This document shows positions 46,022 through 54,578 of a stretch of DNA of 64,000 bases, one piece after another; positions within the stretch are counted from its first letter, which is position 1; the number at the start of each line of letters is the position of its first letter. The notes beneath the pieces are model-generated. The model made no database searches and was not told the DNA's origin. It saw only the letters and a list, made by a program, of their open reading frames with translations. The position numbers and the translations under genes are program-made. Origin of the DNA: Mycolicibacterium brisbanense (GTDB taxonomy: Bacteria; Actinomycetota; Actinomycetes; Mycobacteriales; Mycobacteriaceae). The stretch spans positions 141,459-205,458 of the forward strand of contig NZ_BCSX01000011.1 in assembly GCF_001570425.1 (NCBI RefSeq), in the 5' to 3' direction.

Positions 46022-48097
46022 ATGGCAACCCGCGAACAGGCCCAGACGATTCTTGAACAACTGGCCGGGCCTGCCGCTGTGCTGCGCGATGACCAGTGGA
46101 CCGCGATCGAGGCGCTCGTGGTGCAACGCCGCCAGGCCCTGGTCGTGCAGCGCACCGGGTGGGGCAAGTCGGCGGTGTACTTCATCGCGGCCAAGCTGCT
46201 ACGCAGCAGAGGCCACGGTCCGACGGTGATCGTGTCGCCGCTGCTGGCCTTGATGCGCAACCAGGTCGTGGCCGCCGAGCGCGCGGGGGTGGCCGCCGCG
46301 ACCATCAACTCCGGCAATGTCACCGAATGGGACGCGATCCATCAACGGGTCGCCGCAGGTGAACTCGACGTCCTTCTGGTGAGCCCGGAACGGTTGAACA
46401 ACCCCGACTTTCGAGACAACGTTCTGCCCGCGCTCGCGGCTGATGCCGGCCTGGTGGTCGTCGACGAGGCGCACTGCGTGTCCGACTGGGGGCATGACTT
46501 CCGCCCCGACTATCGACGCATCCGCACACTGATCGCCGAACTCGGTGCCGAGATCCCGGTGCTGGCCACCACCGCGACCGCAAACGACAGGGTGGTCAAC
46601 GATGTAGCAGCGCAACTGGGCGTCGGCGGCAGGGACACTCTGGTGCTGCGCGGCGGGCTGGACCGCGAGTCGCTGCGGTTGTCGGTGGTCAAGGCGGGCA
46701 ATCCGGCACAGCGGGCGGCGTGGATTGCCGCACAACTGGATTCGCTCCCGGGATCCGGCATCATCTACACCCTGACCGTGGCCCAGGCCCACGACGTGGC
46801 TGCCCTGCTGTCCGAGCAGGGGCACAAGGTGGCCGCCTACACCGGTTCCACCGACCCCGCGGAGCGGGAGCAGCTGGAGGCCGACCTGCTGGACAACCAG
46901 GTCAAAGCCCTTGTCGCGACCTCGGCCCTGGGGATGGGGTTCGACAAGCCCGACCTCGGTTTCGTCGTACATCTGGGGGCGCCGTCGTCGCCCATCGCCT
47001 ATTACCAACAGGTGGGCCGGGCGGGTCGTGCCACTGCCAACGCCGACGTGATCCTGCTGCCCGGCGTCGAGGACCAAGACGTCTGGCGGTACTTCGCCTC
47101 CGTGGCCTTCCCGTCAGAATCCATGGTGCGCAATGTGATTCGTGCACTCGATCCCGAGCGTCCGCAGTCGGCTCCTGCGCTGGAAACCCTGGTCGATCTC
47201 AACCGTTCTCGACTCGAGATGGTGCTCAAGGTGCTCGACGTGGACGGTGCGGTGCGCCGGGTCAAGGGCGGGTGGATCTCGACCGGTGAGCCCTGGAGCT
47301 ACGACGAGGAGCGCTACCGCGCGCTGGAGGCGGCCAGGAAACGTGAGCAGCAGGCCATGCTCGATTACCTGGACACCGACGGCTGTCGGATGGCGTTTCT
47401 GCGTGGGCAACTCGACGATCCCGAACTCCAACCCGGGCAGCGGTGCGGCCGCTGCGACAACTGCACCGGGACCCGCTACGAAACCGCCGTCGACGAGGCC
47501 ACCCTGGCCGCCACCCGGGAGCGGCTGCGTCGCCCCGGGGTCCCGGTGGCGCCGCGCAAGCAGTGGCCGTCGGGCCTGGCGTCCCTGGGAGTCGCTCTGT
47601 CGGGCCGCATCAACGACGGCGCCGCCCCAGGGCGTGCCATCGGCCGCCTCACCGATCTCGGCTGGGGCGCGCGGTTGCGCAAACTGCTGGCCGAGCCGGA
47701 TCAGGAGGTGACCGACGACGTCGTGCAGGCCGCGGTCGCGGTGCTCAAGGCCTGGAACTGGGAGAACCGCCCGGTCGCCGTCATGGGGCTGGATTCGCAG
47801 AGCCATCCGCTGCTGATCTCCTCGACCGTGCAGCGGCTGGCTCAACTCGGCCGCCTGACCGATCTGGGCACGCTGCGGTATGCGCCCGAGCGGCGCCCGG
47901 TGACCGCGGCCAATTCGGCCTACCGGGTGGCGGCTCTTGGCGGGGCGTGGGAGCGTCCGCAGATCGACTGCGACGGCCCGGTCCTGCTGGTCGACGACAT
48001 GACGGACACCGGCTGGACTCTGACGATGGCCGCGAGGGTGCTGCGAGAAGCCGGAGCGCCAGAGGTGCTGCCGTTCGTCCTGGCAGCGACGAGTTAG
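46022..48097 (+). CDS. recQ: RecQ-type DNA helicase with C-terminal phosphoribosyltransferase-like domain
   Basis: A 691-residue superfamily 2 helicase. Walker A is QRTGWGKSAVYF, the DEAH box is VVDEAHCVSDWGHDFRPDY, motif VI is QQVGRAGR, and the zinc region is CGRCDNC. After a winged-helix-like part, the last 150 residues resemble a phosphoribosyltransferase, with the PRPP-loop-like VLLVDDMTDTGWT near residue 660. That tail is uncommon among textbook RecQ proteins. Start is uncertain: ATG 46022 follows GGAGG too closely, and a GTG at 45989 is in frame. The 3' end overlaps the IclR gene by four bases. Confidence 0.88.
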   Translation: MATREQAQTILEQLAGPAAVLRDDQWTAIEALVVQRRQALVVQRTGWGKSAVYFIAAKLLRSRGHGPTVIVSPLLALMRNQVVAAERAGVAAATINSGNVTEWDAIHQRVAAGELDVLLVSPERLNNPDFRDNVLPALAADAGLVVVDEAHCVSDWGHDFRPDYRRIRTLIAELGAEIPVLATTATANDRVVNDVAAQLGVGGRDTLVLRGGLDRESLRLSVVKAGNPAQRAAWIAAQLDSLPGSGIIYTLTVAQAHDVAALLSEQGHKVAAYTGSTDPAEREQLEADLLDNQVKALVATSALGMGFDKPDLGFVVHLGAPSSPIAYYQQVGRAGRATANADVILLPGVEDQDVWRYFASVAFPSESMVRNVIRALDPERPQSAPALETLVDLNRSRLEMVLKVLDVDGAVRRVKGGWISTGEPWSYDEERYRALEAARKREQQAMLDYLDTDGCRMAFLRGQLDDPELQPGQRCGRCDNCTGTRYETAVDEATLAATRERLRRPGVPVAPRKQWPSGLASLGVALSGRINDGAAPGRAIGRLTDLGWGARLRKLLAEPDQEVTDDVVQAAVAVLKAWNWENRPVAVMGLDSQSHPLLISSTVQRLAQLGRLTDLGTLRYAPERRPVTAANSAYRVAALGGAWERPQIDCDGPVLLVDDMTDTGWTLTMAARVLREAGAPEVLPFVLAATS

Positions 48098-49026
48098 CGC
48101 GTCGGCTTCGATCCGCCCAGCTGGGCCGTCAGCACGTCGGCGGCGGCGCACAGCCCGCGGGCGTGCCGGGTGATCTCTACGTCGGACAGGGCCCGGCCGA
48201 TCTGCAGCGAGACCACCATCACCTGGCGCTGATGATGGTCGAAGACCGGCGCGGCGATGACGCTGATGTCCACCGTGTCGGAATCCGATTCTGAGTTGTC
48301 TGCTCTTCGCGCAAGCGGCTCATCGCCAGGGAGATAAACGCGTTCACCGATATCGGAGATCAGCTCGCCGAGCAGCGCCCGCAGCTCGTCGGGCAGGGTG
48401 CTCGACATGCCTGCCATCAGTGCGTAGAGGCGCCGGCCGCCGGGGGTGAGCCGTTCCACCAGGTAGCCCGACGCACGGCATTCGGTGATGACGCGGTCGA
48501 GACGTTCACTGTCGGTGCGCAGCGGGATGGTCGGTTCTTTGGCGAGCCAGTCCTTGACGGCCCGGTCGTCCCACAGCACGAACATCAATCCGACGGGCGG
48601 TGCGAACGGATAGCTCTGCCCGATTTGCACCGTGACGGGAGTGCCGGGTGGTGCCACGAGTTCCAGCAAGGTGATGCGATCGTCCACCACACCTGACAAG
48701 GCCGCGGTGGCGTTGAACGTTTCGGAGAGCCGCCGTAGTTCGTCGCGCGCACCGGGGCTGACGCGCATCGATTCTTGCGCGGTGTGGCCCAGTGAGATGA
48801 GCGCGGGCCCAAGCCGGTACGTCTTCTCCTGAGCGTCGCGCAGCACGTAGCCGGCCTCGGCGAGGGTGGTGAGGATGCCCAGGCACGTGGGCTTGCTCAA
48901 CCCGATGCGGCGAGCCAACTCGGACAGGCCGAAGTGCTCGTGCGGATGCCCGGCGAGGAAATTCAGGATGGCCACCACCCGCGCCGTGGGTGGCGACGCG
49001 CGGCCGGCCGATTCCGTAACCGTCAC
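48094..49026 (-). CDS. IclR-family transcriptional regulator
   Basis: A 310-residue regulator. The winged helix-turn-helix at about residues 13-75 contains LSELARRIGLSKPTCLGILTTLAEAGYVLRD. The effector-binding domain follows (TAALSGVVDDRITLLELV, QIGQSYPFAPPVG). GTG start at 49026 with AGAGG upstream. It is divergent from the steroid-regulon gene at 49126, with a KstR box and a 20-bp palindrome between, so it may control itself and that gene. Ligand unknown; a steroid acid or CoA ester is a plausible inference. Confidence 0.9.
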   Translation of the reverse strand: MTVTESAGRASPPTARVVAILNFLAGHPHEHFGLSELARRIGLSKPTCLGILTTLAEAGYVLRDAQEKTYRLGPALISLGHTAQESMRVSPGARDELRRLSETFNATAALSGVVDDRITLLELVAPPGTPVTVQIGQSYPFAPPVGLMFVLWDDRAVKDWLAKEPTIPLRTDSERLDRVITECRASGYLVERLTPGGRRLYALMAGMSSTLPDELRALLGELISDIGERVYLPGDEPLARRADNSESDSDTVDISVIAAPVFDHHQRQVMVVSLQIGRALSDVEITRHARGLCAAADVLTAQLGGSKPTR

Positions 49027-49052
49027 CCGGCACCTCTGACATTGACTCGAAC

Positions 49053-49066
49053 TAGAACGCGTTCTA
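49053..49066. promoter_or_regulatory. KstR operator between iclR and the Rv3531c-like operon
   Basis: TAGAACGCGTTCTA is a perfect palindrome matching TnnAACnnGTTnnA. A plus-strand -10 candidate TAACCT (49065-49070) overlaps its end, placing transcription start near 49077. Confidence 0.92.
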
Positions 49067-49091
49067 ACCTCAGGTCGGAAACTCTACCACT

Positions 49092-49111
49092 GCGGTCCAA
49101 TATTGGACCGC
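49092..49111. promoter_or_regulatory. 20-bp perfect palindrome in the leader of the Rv3531c-like operon
   Basis: GCGGTCCAATATTGGACCGC reads the same on both strands. It lies 26 bases after the KstR box and 14 bases before the ATG at 49126, probably within the transcribed leader. Candidate operator of the neighbouring IclR regulator, or a short RNA hairpin affecting translation. Confidence 0.7.
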
Positions 49112-49125
49112 GAGGACGGGGACGG

Positions 49126-50253
49126 ATGTACGCCCAACCATTTGTCGACGCCATCGCGGAGGCCGAGCGCCTGGTCCGCGAGGCGCCGCACATCGAATCC
49201 GAAGCTGATCTGCTCGAAGGCCTGCAATACCTCGCAGGCGGCATCTCGGCTTGTACGCACATGGCGTTCGACTACGACCGCGACCACCCGTTCTTGCAAT
49301 CGGGCACGGGCCCGTTCAACAAGATGGGACTGGACAACCCGGACACCCTGTACTTCGGCACCCGGGTGCAGGCCGGCCACGAGTACGTCGTGACCGGAAC
49401 GCGCGGCACCACTACGGATCTCAGTTTCCAGATGCTCGGCGGGGAATACACCGACTCGAACGTGCCCGACAGTGAGACCGCGTTCGACGACCGGGCCCTC
49501 GACATCGCCGAGGACGGCACCTTCGAATGGCGGGTGACACCGAAGGGTCCGGCCCAGCTGGTGATCCGGGAGGTCTACAACGACTGGTCGGCCCAGCGCG
49601 GCACCCTGGCGATCGCTCGCACCGACACAGCGGGCACCGCACCGCCTGCGCTGACCCGGGAGCTGATCGAAAAGCGCTATGCCACAGCCGGTAAGCAGCT
49701 GGTGCAACGGATCAAGACGTGGCTGCAGTTCCCGCAGTGGTTCTACATGAACATCCCCGTCAACACCATGGTGGCGCCGCGGCTCACTCCCGGCGGTCTG
49801 GCGACCCAGTATTCGTCGGCCGGGCATTACGAACTCAAGCCGGATCAGGCGATGGTCATCACGCTGCCGGTCACCGACGCGCCCTATCTCGGATTCCAGC
49901 TGGGCAGCCTCTGGTACATCTCGCTGGACTACATCAACCATCAGACGTCGCTCAACGGCACTCAGGCCCAAGCGGATCCGGACGGCAAGATCCGCATCGT
50001 CGTCTCCGATGAGAACCCCGGCGTCACCAACTGGGTGGAGACCCTGGGCCACGCCAAGGGATTCTTGCAATTCCGATGGCAGCGGGTGTCGCGCGAGCTG
50101 ACCGAGGCCGACGGCCCGACGGTGGAACTGGTGGACCTCGCCAAGGTCGAGGCGTCCTTGCCGTACTACGAGAGCAACAAGATCACGCAAGAAGACTGGC
50201 GGCAGCGGATCGCCCTGCGCCAGAAGCAAATCGCCAACAGGATGCTGGGGTAG
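49126..50253 (+). CDS. DUF1214-type conserved protein of the KstR regulon (Rv3531c-like)
   Basis: A 375-residue protein resembling Rv3531c. The C-terminal part with FPQWFYMNIPVNTMVAPRLTP, APYLGFQLGSLWYISLDY and LGHAKGFLQFRWQR matches DUF1214. No signal peptide or catalytic motif is clear. The ATG at 49126 follows a GAGGACGGGGA tract and a 20-bp palindrome. It leads a three-gene operon with an SDR and a sulfotransferase-like gene, three bases before the SDR. Proposed role in steroid catabolism from regulon membership only. Confidence 0.85.
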   Translation: MYAQPFVDAIAEAERLVREAPHIESEADLLEGLQYLAGGISACTHMAFDYDRDHPFLQSGTGPFNKMGLDNPDTLYFGTRVQAGHEYVVTGTRGTTTDLSFQMLGGEYTDSNVPDSETAFDDRALDIAEDGTFEWRVTPKGPAQLVIREVYNDWSAQRGTLAIARTDTAGTAPPALTRELIEKRYATAGKQLVQRIKTWLQFPQWFYMNIPVNTMVAPRLTPGGLATQYSSAGHYELKPDQAMVITLPVTDAPYLGFQLGSLWYISLDYINHQTSLNGTQAQADPDGKIRIVVSDENPGVTNWVETLGHAKGFLQFRWQRVSRELTEADGPTVELVDLAKVEASLPYYESNKITQEDWRQRIALRQKQIANRMLG

Positions 50254-50256
50254 CAG

Positions 50257-51039
50257 ATGTCTGGACTTCTGGAAGACAAGGTGGTCGTCATCAGTGGGGT
50301 CGGTCCCGCGCTGGGCACCACACTGGCGCGCCGGTGCGCCGAGGCGGGAGCCGATCTGGTGCTCGCGGCTCGTACCGTCGAACGGCTCGACGACGTCGCC
50401 AAGCAGGTCGCCGACGTGGGGCGGCGCGCGATCGCGGTCGGCACCGACATCACCGACGACGATCAGGTCAACAACCTCGTCTCGGCGGCGACGGAGGCCT
50501 ACGGCAAGGTTGACGTGTTGATCAACAACGCGTTTCGGGTGCCGTCGATGAAGCCCTTCGCCAACACCACCTTCGAGCACATGCGCGAGGCCATCGAGCT
50601 CACGGTGTTCGGGGCGCTGCGACTGATCCAGGCCTTCACGCCGGCGTTGGCAGAGTCCAAGGGGGCGGTCGTCAACGTCAACTCCATGGTGGTGCGGCAC
50701 TCGCAGGCCAAGTACGGCGCATACAAAATGGCCAAATCCGCACTGCTGGCGATGTCGCAGACGCTGGCCACCGAGCTGGGCGACCAGGGTATCCGAGTCA
50801 ATTCCGTTCTGCCCGGCTATATCTGGGGCGGCACCCTGGAGGGCTACTTCGCTCACCAGGCCGACAAGTACGGCACCACGGTCGAGGAGATCTACAAGGC
50901 CACGGCGGCCGCATCAGATCTCAAGCGGTTGCCGACCGAGGACGAGGTCGCCTCGGCCATCCTGTTCATGGCCAGCGACATGGCGAGCGGCATCACGGGC
51001 CAGGCCCTCGATGTGAACTGCGGGGAGTACAAGGCGTGA
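50257..51039 (+). CDS. Short-chain dehydrogenase/reductase (Rv3530c-like)
   Basis: A 260-residue classical SDR. The cofactor loop is ISGVGPALGTTLARRCAEAG (GxGxxxG-like with a proline variant). AGADLVLAART favours NADP(H)/NAD(H) binding, NNAF stands in the NNAG position, and the catalytic YGAYKMAKSAL holds Tyr and Lys. Family role: oxidation or reduction of a hydroxyl or keto group, here perhaps on a steroid intermediate. Cotranscribed with neighbours; its stop overlaps the next GTG (GTGA). Confidence 0.9.
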   Translation: MSGLLEDKVVVISGVGPALGTTLARRCAEAGADLVLAARTVERLDDVAKQVADVGRRAIAVGTDITDDDQVNNLVSAATEAYGKVDVLINNAFRVPSMKPFANTTFEHMREAIELTVFGALRLIQAFTPALAESKGAVVNVNSMVVRHSQAKYGAYKMAKSALLAMSQTLATELGDQGIRVNSVLPGYIWGGTLEGYFAHQADKYGTTVEEIYKATAAASDLKRLPTEDEVASAILFMASDMASGITGQALDVNCGEYKA

Positions 51040-52193
51040 CGAGCGGAACCAACGGCAGGACCAATGTCGGCACCGTCGACGATCTACACGCCTCGGCGAC
51101 CAAGGCGACCGGACTCGACGACTTCGGGGCCGACGACGACAACTACCGCGAAGCCCTTGGCGTACTGCTCGAGTCGTATCAGCGCGACGCCGATCTCACC
51201 GAGCTCGGCAGCAAGATGTCCCGGTTCTTCCTACGCAACGCCCTGATCGCCCGGTTGCTGAGTGAATCGTCCTGGAAGCAGTATCCGCAGCACGCCGAGG
51301 TGGCGATCGAGCGGCCGATCTTCGTCACGGGATTGCCGCGCACGGGCACCACGGTGCTGCACCGGTTGTTGACCGCCGACCCCGCACATCAGGGTTTGGA
51401 GATGTGGCTCGCGGAATTCCCGCAGCCCCGGCCGCCGCGCGAAACGTGGCCGCAGAACCCCGTTTACCAGCAACTGGCGGCCCGGTTCGACCAGCATCAC
51501 GAGGAGAACCCGGATTACACCGGGCTGCACTTCATGACGGCCGACGAAGTGGAAGAGTGCTGGCAGCTGCTGCGCCAGTCGCTGCACTCGGTGTCGTATG
51601 AGACGCTCGCCCACCTGCCCACCTACGCCCATTGGCTCGCCGAGCAGGATTGGACGCGGTCGTATCAGCGCCACCGCCGCAACTTGCAGCTGATCGGGCT
51701 CAACGATCCGGAAAAGCGTTGGGTGCTCAAGAATCCCAGTCATCTGTTCGCGCTGGACGCGGTGTTCGCAACGTACCCCGACGCGCTGGTGATCCAGTGC
51801 CACCGGCCTGCCGAGACCATCATGGCTTCGATGTGCTCGTTGTCCCAGCACACCACCGAAGGATGGTCGAACAGTTTCACCGGCGACCAGATCGGTGCGG
51901 ATGCGCTCGAGACCTGGTCGCGCGGGCTTGAGTTGTTCAATGCCGAACGGGCCAAGCATGATTCGGCCCAGTTCTACGATGTCGACTACTTCGATTTCAT
52001 CGCCGATCCGACTGCGACCGTGGAGAACGTGTACAAGCACTTCGGCCTGCCCTATACCGATGCGGCCCGCGCCGCGGTCACCGCGGTGAACGAGGCCAGC
52101 AAGAAGGGGCCCCGCGCGCCCAAGCACACCTATGATCTGGCCGACTACGGGTTGACCACCGAGCAGGTCAAGGAGCGCTTCGCCGGGCTGTGA
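51036..52193 (+). CDS. Sulfotransferase-family protein (Rv3529c-like)
   Basis: A 385-residue P-loop protein resembling Rv3529c and mycobacterial Stf-type sulfotransferases. The 5'-phosphosulfate loop is IFVTGLPRTGTTVLHRLL, and the 3'-phosphate region is VIQCHRPAETIMASMCSLS. A sulfated or PAPS-dependent product has not been shown for this branch as far as I know. The GTG overlaps the SDR stop. Last gene of the operon controlled by the KstR box at 49053; it converges on the lipoprotein gene seven bases away. Confidence 0.85.
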   Translation: MTSGTNGRTNVGTVDDLHASATKATGLDDFGADDDNYREALGVLLESYQRDADLTELGSKMSRFFLRNALIARLLSESSWKQYPQHAEVAIERPIFVTGLPRTGTTVLHRLLTADPAHQGLEMWLAEFPQPRPPRETWPQNPVYQQLAARFDQHHEENPDYTGLHFMTADEVEECWQLLRQSLHSVSYETLAHLPTYAHWLAEQDWTRSYQRHRRNLQLIGLNDPEKRWVLKNPSHLFALDAVFATYPDALVIQCHRPAETIMASMCSLSQHTTEGWSNSFTGDQIGADALETWSRGLELFNAERAKHDSAQFYDVDYFDFIADPTATVENVYKHFGLPYTDAARAAVTAVNEASKKGPRAPKHTYDLADYGLTTEQVKERFAGL

Positions 52194-52200
52194 GCGGCCC

Positions 52201-52821
52201 TCACACCGTGGTGTTCGCGAGTGTGTCGATCCGCTTGAGTGCCTCGCGGGCCAGTGACAGCACGTCGTAGCCGCCTACCGCGCCACACGTCGAGATCTCG
52301 ATCGCGGCGTTGTGCGCGGCGACGAATGCACTGTCGCAGGCCCAGTCCGGGCTGCGGAACGACCACACAACGATGTCCGGTGATCCCGAGTTCGCCTGGG
52401 GCAGAAGAGTGAATGTGTAGTGCTGGCCGCGCATCGTGGTGACAGTGAAAGTGACGTTGCGGCATGAATCGATGGTGTGGCGGGCGTCGGCGAGCGCTGC
52501 CTTGGGATCGAAGTCGCGGCGATAGACCGCGACCATCTCTTCGATGTACACCCGACCCTCGTCGGCCCAGTGTCCACCGTCGGTGGCCGCTGGGTGACGG
52601 TCGGCGATGAACGGCGGATCGACTTCTCGGGCCACCCCGCTGCACGTCTCGGGTGACACCGTGACGAACAGGTTGCCGTCCTGATCCTGGACGTGCGGAC
52701 TCAGCAGGTCGTGGACCTGTCCCGCCGGGATGGGAGCCACCGGGTGTTCGGCCTGCGGCTGTGGCTGGTCGAGCACCCGGGTACAGCCGGTCAGAGCGAG
52801 GGCCACGCCGAGGATCAGCAT
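52201..52821 (-). CDS. Lipoprotein with PknH-like extracellular sensor domain
   Basis: A 206-residue exported lipoprotein. The N-terminus MLILGVALALTGC ends in a lipobox with Cys13. The mature part has the layout of PknH-type sensor domains: a Pro/Gln linker, then about 170 residues with four cysteines (ETCSGV, DSCRNV, WACDSA, STCGAV) that probably form two disulphides. ATG 52821 has GAGGG three bases upstream, a tight spacing; a longer start at 52905 would overlap the next gene. Ligand unknown. Confidence 0.8.
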   Translation of the reverse strand: MLILGVALALTGCTRVLDQPQPQAEHPVAPIPAGQVHDLLSPHVQDQDGNLFVTVSPETCSGVAREVDPPFIADRHPAATDGGHWADEGRVYIEEMVAVYRRDFDPKAALADARHTIDSCRNVTFTVTTMRGQHYTFTLLPQANSGSPDIVVWSFRSPDWACDSAFVAAHNAAIEISTCGAVGGYDVLSLAREALKRIDTLANTTV

Positions 52822-52843
52822 CGACCCTCGTCTGGCGATTCCC

Positions 52844-53296
52844 TCAGCCGTCGCCAGGCGAACGCGCCGAGGAGAACTCCTCCAGGCAACCCTCCGCGAC
52901 CGCATGCCTGATGCTATCCGTCAACCGCGGGCACGAGCGTGCCCGTGCCGGATCGCCTCCGGACTCGCGGAGTTCGGTGAACACCGCGCAGCGTTGCGTC
53001 GCCTCCGAACTCCACTGCACCGACGTGTGTTCCGGACCCAACTTCTTGACCTGGACCGTGACGTGGCAGAACCGGCAGTCGACCGACGCCAGCCCCGAGG
53101 TCAGGTACCGCTGGCGATCCCGCTCGGTAGCCTCCCGGACTGCGGCCGCCCGCCGCGGATCGGACGCGAAATCCGGTGCCTTGGACCATGTTCCGGGCGT
53201 CCGCCCGCTCCTGGCGGGGTGCGCGCCTTCGTCGTCATCGTGCACCCCGTGCAGCAGCAGCATCGAGCGGGCCAACGCGTCGACCTCGGGCTTCAT
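52844..53296 (-). CDS. Conserved CxxCH protein coupled to kshA (Rv3527-like)
   Basis: A 150-residue protein equivalent in position to Rv3527. A single CRFCH (CxxCH) sits in the middle of VDCRFCHVTVQVKK, with two further cysteines (RCAVF, SCPRL). There is no signal peptide, so a c-type haem is unlikely; metal binding or redox disulphide is more plausible. The ATG overlaps the kshA stop (ATGA), so it is made together with the KshA oxygenase and falls under the same KstR box. Function unknown. Confidence 0.8.
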   Translation of the reverse strand: MKPEVDALARSMLLLHGVHDDDEGAHPARSGRTPGTWSKAPDFASDPRRAAAVREATERDRQRYLTSGLASVDCRFCHVTVQVKKLGPEHTSVQWSSEATQRCAVFTELRESGGDPARARSCPRLTDSIRHAVAEGCLEEFSSARSPGDG

Positions 53297-54474
53297 GGCG
53301 TCTGCGCCTGCTCCGCCTGTTGCTGCCGGAGGTTCTCCTCCACCTCGATGTGCCACTTCTCGTTGGCCGCGGTGGTGTCGACCTCCATCTCGAACCGGTC
53401 GACCATGTCCGGCGTGATGTCGGCCACGTCGACGTAGAACTGCTGGTACCAGCGGCGCATCTGGTACACCGCGCCGTCCTCCTCGACCAGCAACGGGTTG
53501 TCGATGCGGGTCTTGTGCTTCCAGATCTCGACGTCCTGCAGAAAGCCCTTGCTGACACCGTCGGTGAACGCCTTGGCCAGCTTGTCGGTGGTGGCGTCGT
53601 CCATCCCCTTGGGCTTCTCGACGATCACGCCCCACTGCAGCACGAACGCGTCCTGGCTGACCGGGTAGTGGCAGTTGATCAAGATGGACTCGGCCTTGTA
53701 ACCGCCGTAGTTGTTGTGCAGCCAGTTGATCATGAACGACGGCCCGAAGTACGACGCCTCCGAATCGAGGTGTGCCTCACCGTACGCGGTGCCCATGCCG
53801 CCGATATCGGGACGGCCCACGTTGTGCAGGTACTGCGACGCGATATGGCCCTCGAACACGTTCTTGAAGTACGTCGGCAGGCCGAAGTGGATGTAGAAGA
53901 AGTGCGCCATGTCGGTGACGTTGTCGATGATCTCGCGGCAGTTGGAGCCCTCGATGAGCATCGTGTTCCAGCGCCAGTCGGTCCAGTCGTCACTGGCGAA
54001 CTCCGGGATCTCGGGGATCCGGACCTCGGGCTGCGGCGGGTTGCCCTCGTGGTCGTGCCACACGAACAACAGGCCACCGCGGACATCTGTGTGCCAGGCC
54101 CGCGTGCGCGCCAGGCGGGGAGTGCGCTTGGCGTAGGGCACCAGCTTGCACTTGCCGTCGCCGCCCCAGCGCCAATCGTGGAACGGGCAGGCGATGGTGT
54201 CGCCCTTGATGGTGCCCTGGGACAGGTCCCCACCCATGTGACGGCAGTAACCGTCGAGAATCTTGAGTTCCCCCTGCGAATCGGCGAAAACCACCAGCTT
54301 GGTCCCGAACGCCTCGATGGAGTGCGGCTCGCCGTCCAGGTAGTCCTTCACCGGTCCGAGGCAGTGCCAGCCCCGCGCGTACCGATCGGGCAATGCGCCG
54401 GTGTCGATCTCTCGAATGGCAACACCGCTTCCCCGGTCGCTGCGCTCCTGCCCGCCGGCAGTCTCCGTAGCCAT
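53293..54474 (-). CDS. kshA: KshA 3-ketosteroid 9alpha-hydroxylase oxygenase
   Basis: A 393-residue Rieske oxygenase that hydroxylates carbon 9 of androstenedione or androstadienedione (or CoA-bearing steroids), causing ring B to open with KstD action. The Rieske [2Fe-2S] ligands are Cys77-His79 (CRH) and Cys96-His99 (CPFH). The mononuclear iron site includes His191 and His196 in TDMAHFFYIH. The partner reductase KshB is not in the window. ATG 54474 has GGAG seven bases upstream, and a KstR box lies at 54501. Confidence 0.96.
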   Translation of the reverse strand: MATETAGGQERSDRGSGVAIREIDTGALPDRYARGWHCLGPVKDYLDGEPHSIEAFGTKLVVFADSQGELKILDGYCRHMGGDLSQGTIKGDTIACPFHDWRWGGDGKCKLVPYAKRTPRLARTRAWHTDVRGGLLFVWHDHEGNPPQPEVRIPEIPEFASDDWTDWRWNTMLIEGSNCREIIDNVTDMAHFFYIHFGLPTYFKNVFEGHIASQYLHNVGRPDIGGMGTAYGEAHLDSEASYFGPSFMINWLHNNYGGYKAESILINCHYPVSQDAFVLQWGVIVEKPKGMDDATTDKLAKAFTDGVSKGFLQDVEIWKHKTRIDNPLLVEEDGAVYQMRRWYQQFYVDVADITPDMVDRFEMEVDTTAANEKWHIEVEENLRQQQAEQAQTP

Positions 54475-54500
54475 GACGCCTCCAGTCTGCTCTCTCTAAC

Positions 54501-54514
54501 TAGAACACGTTACA
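54501..54514. promoter_or_regulatory. KstR operator upstream of kshA
   Basis: TAGAACACGTTACA matches TnnAACnnGTTnnA. On the minus strand TAACGT inside the box is a candidate -10, giving kshA a leader of about 30 bases with a ribosome-binding site. Confidence 0.92.
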
Positions 54515-54578
54515 GTTTTGCCGCCGCGTCTGGCAATCGCGGGTGCGTGACCTGCCGCATAGCGCGGGCTCGGCCGCG

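Noticed and set aside
52874..53091. CxxCH in the kshA-coupled protein as evidence for a cytochrome c
   Set aside because: No signal peptide and no methionine- or histidine-rich axial-ligand context; c-type haem is attached outside the cytosol. Kept as a metal or redox motif only.
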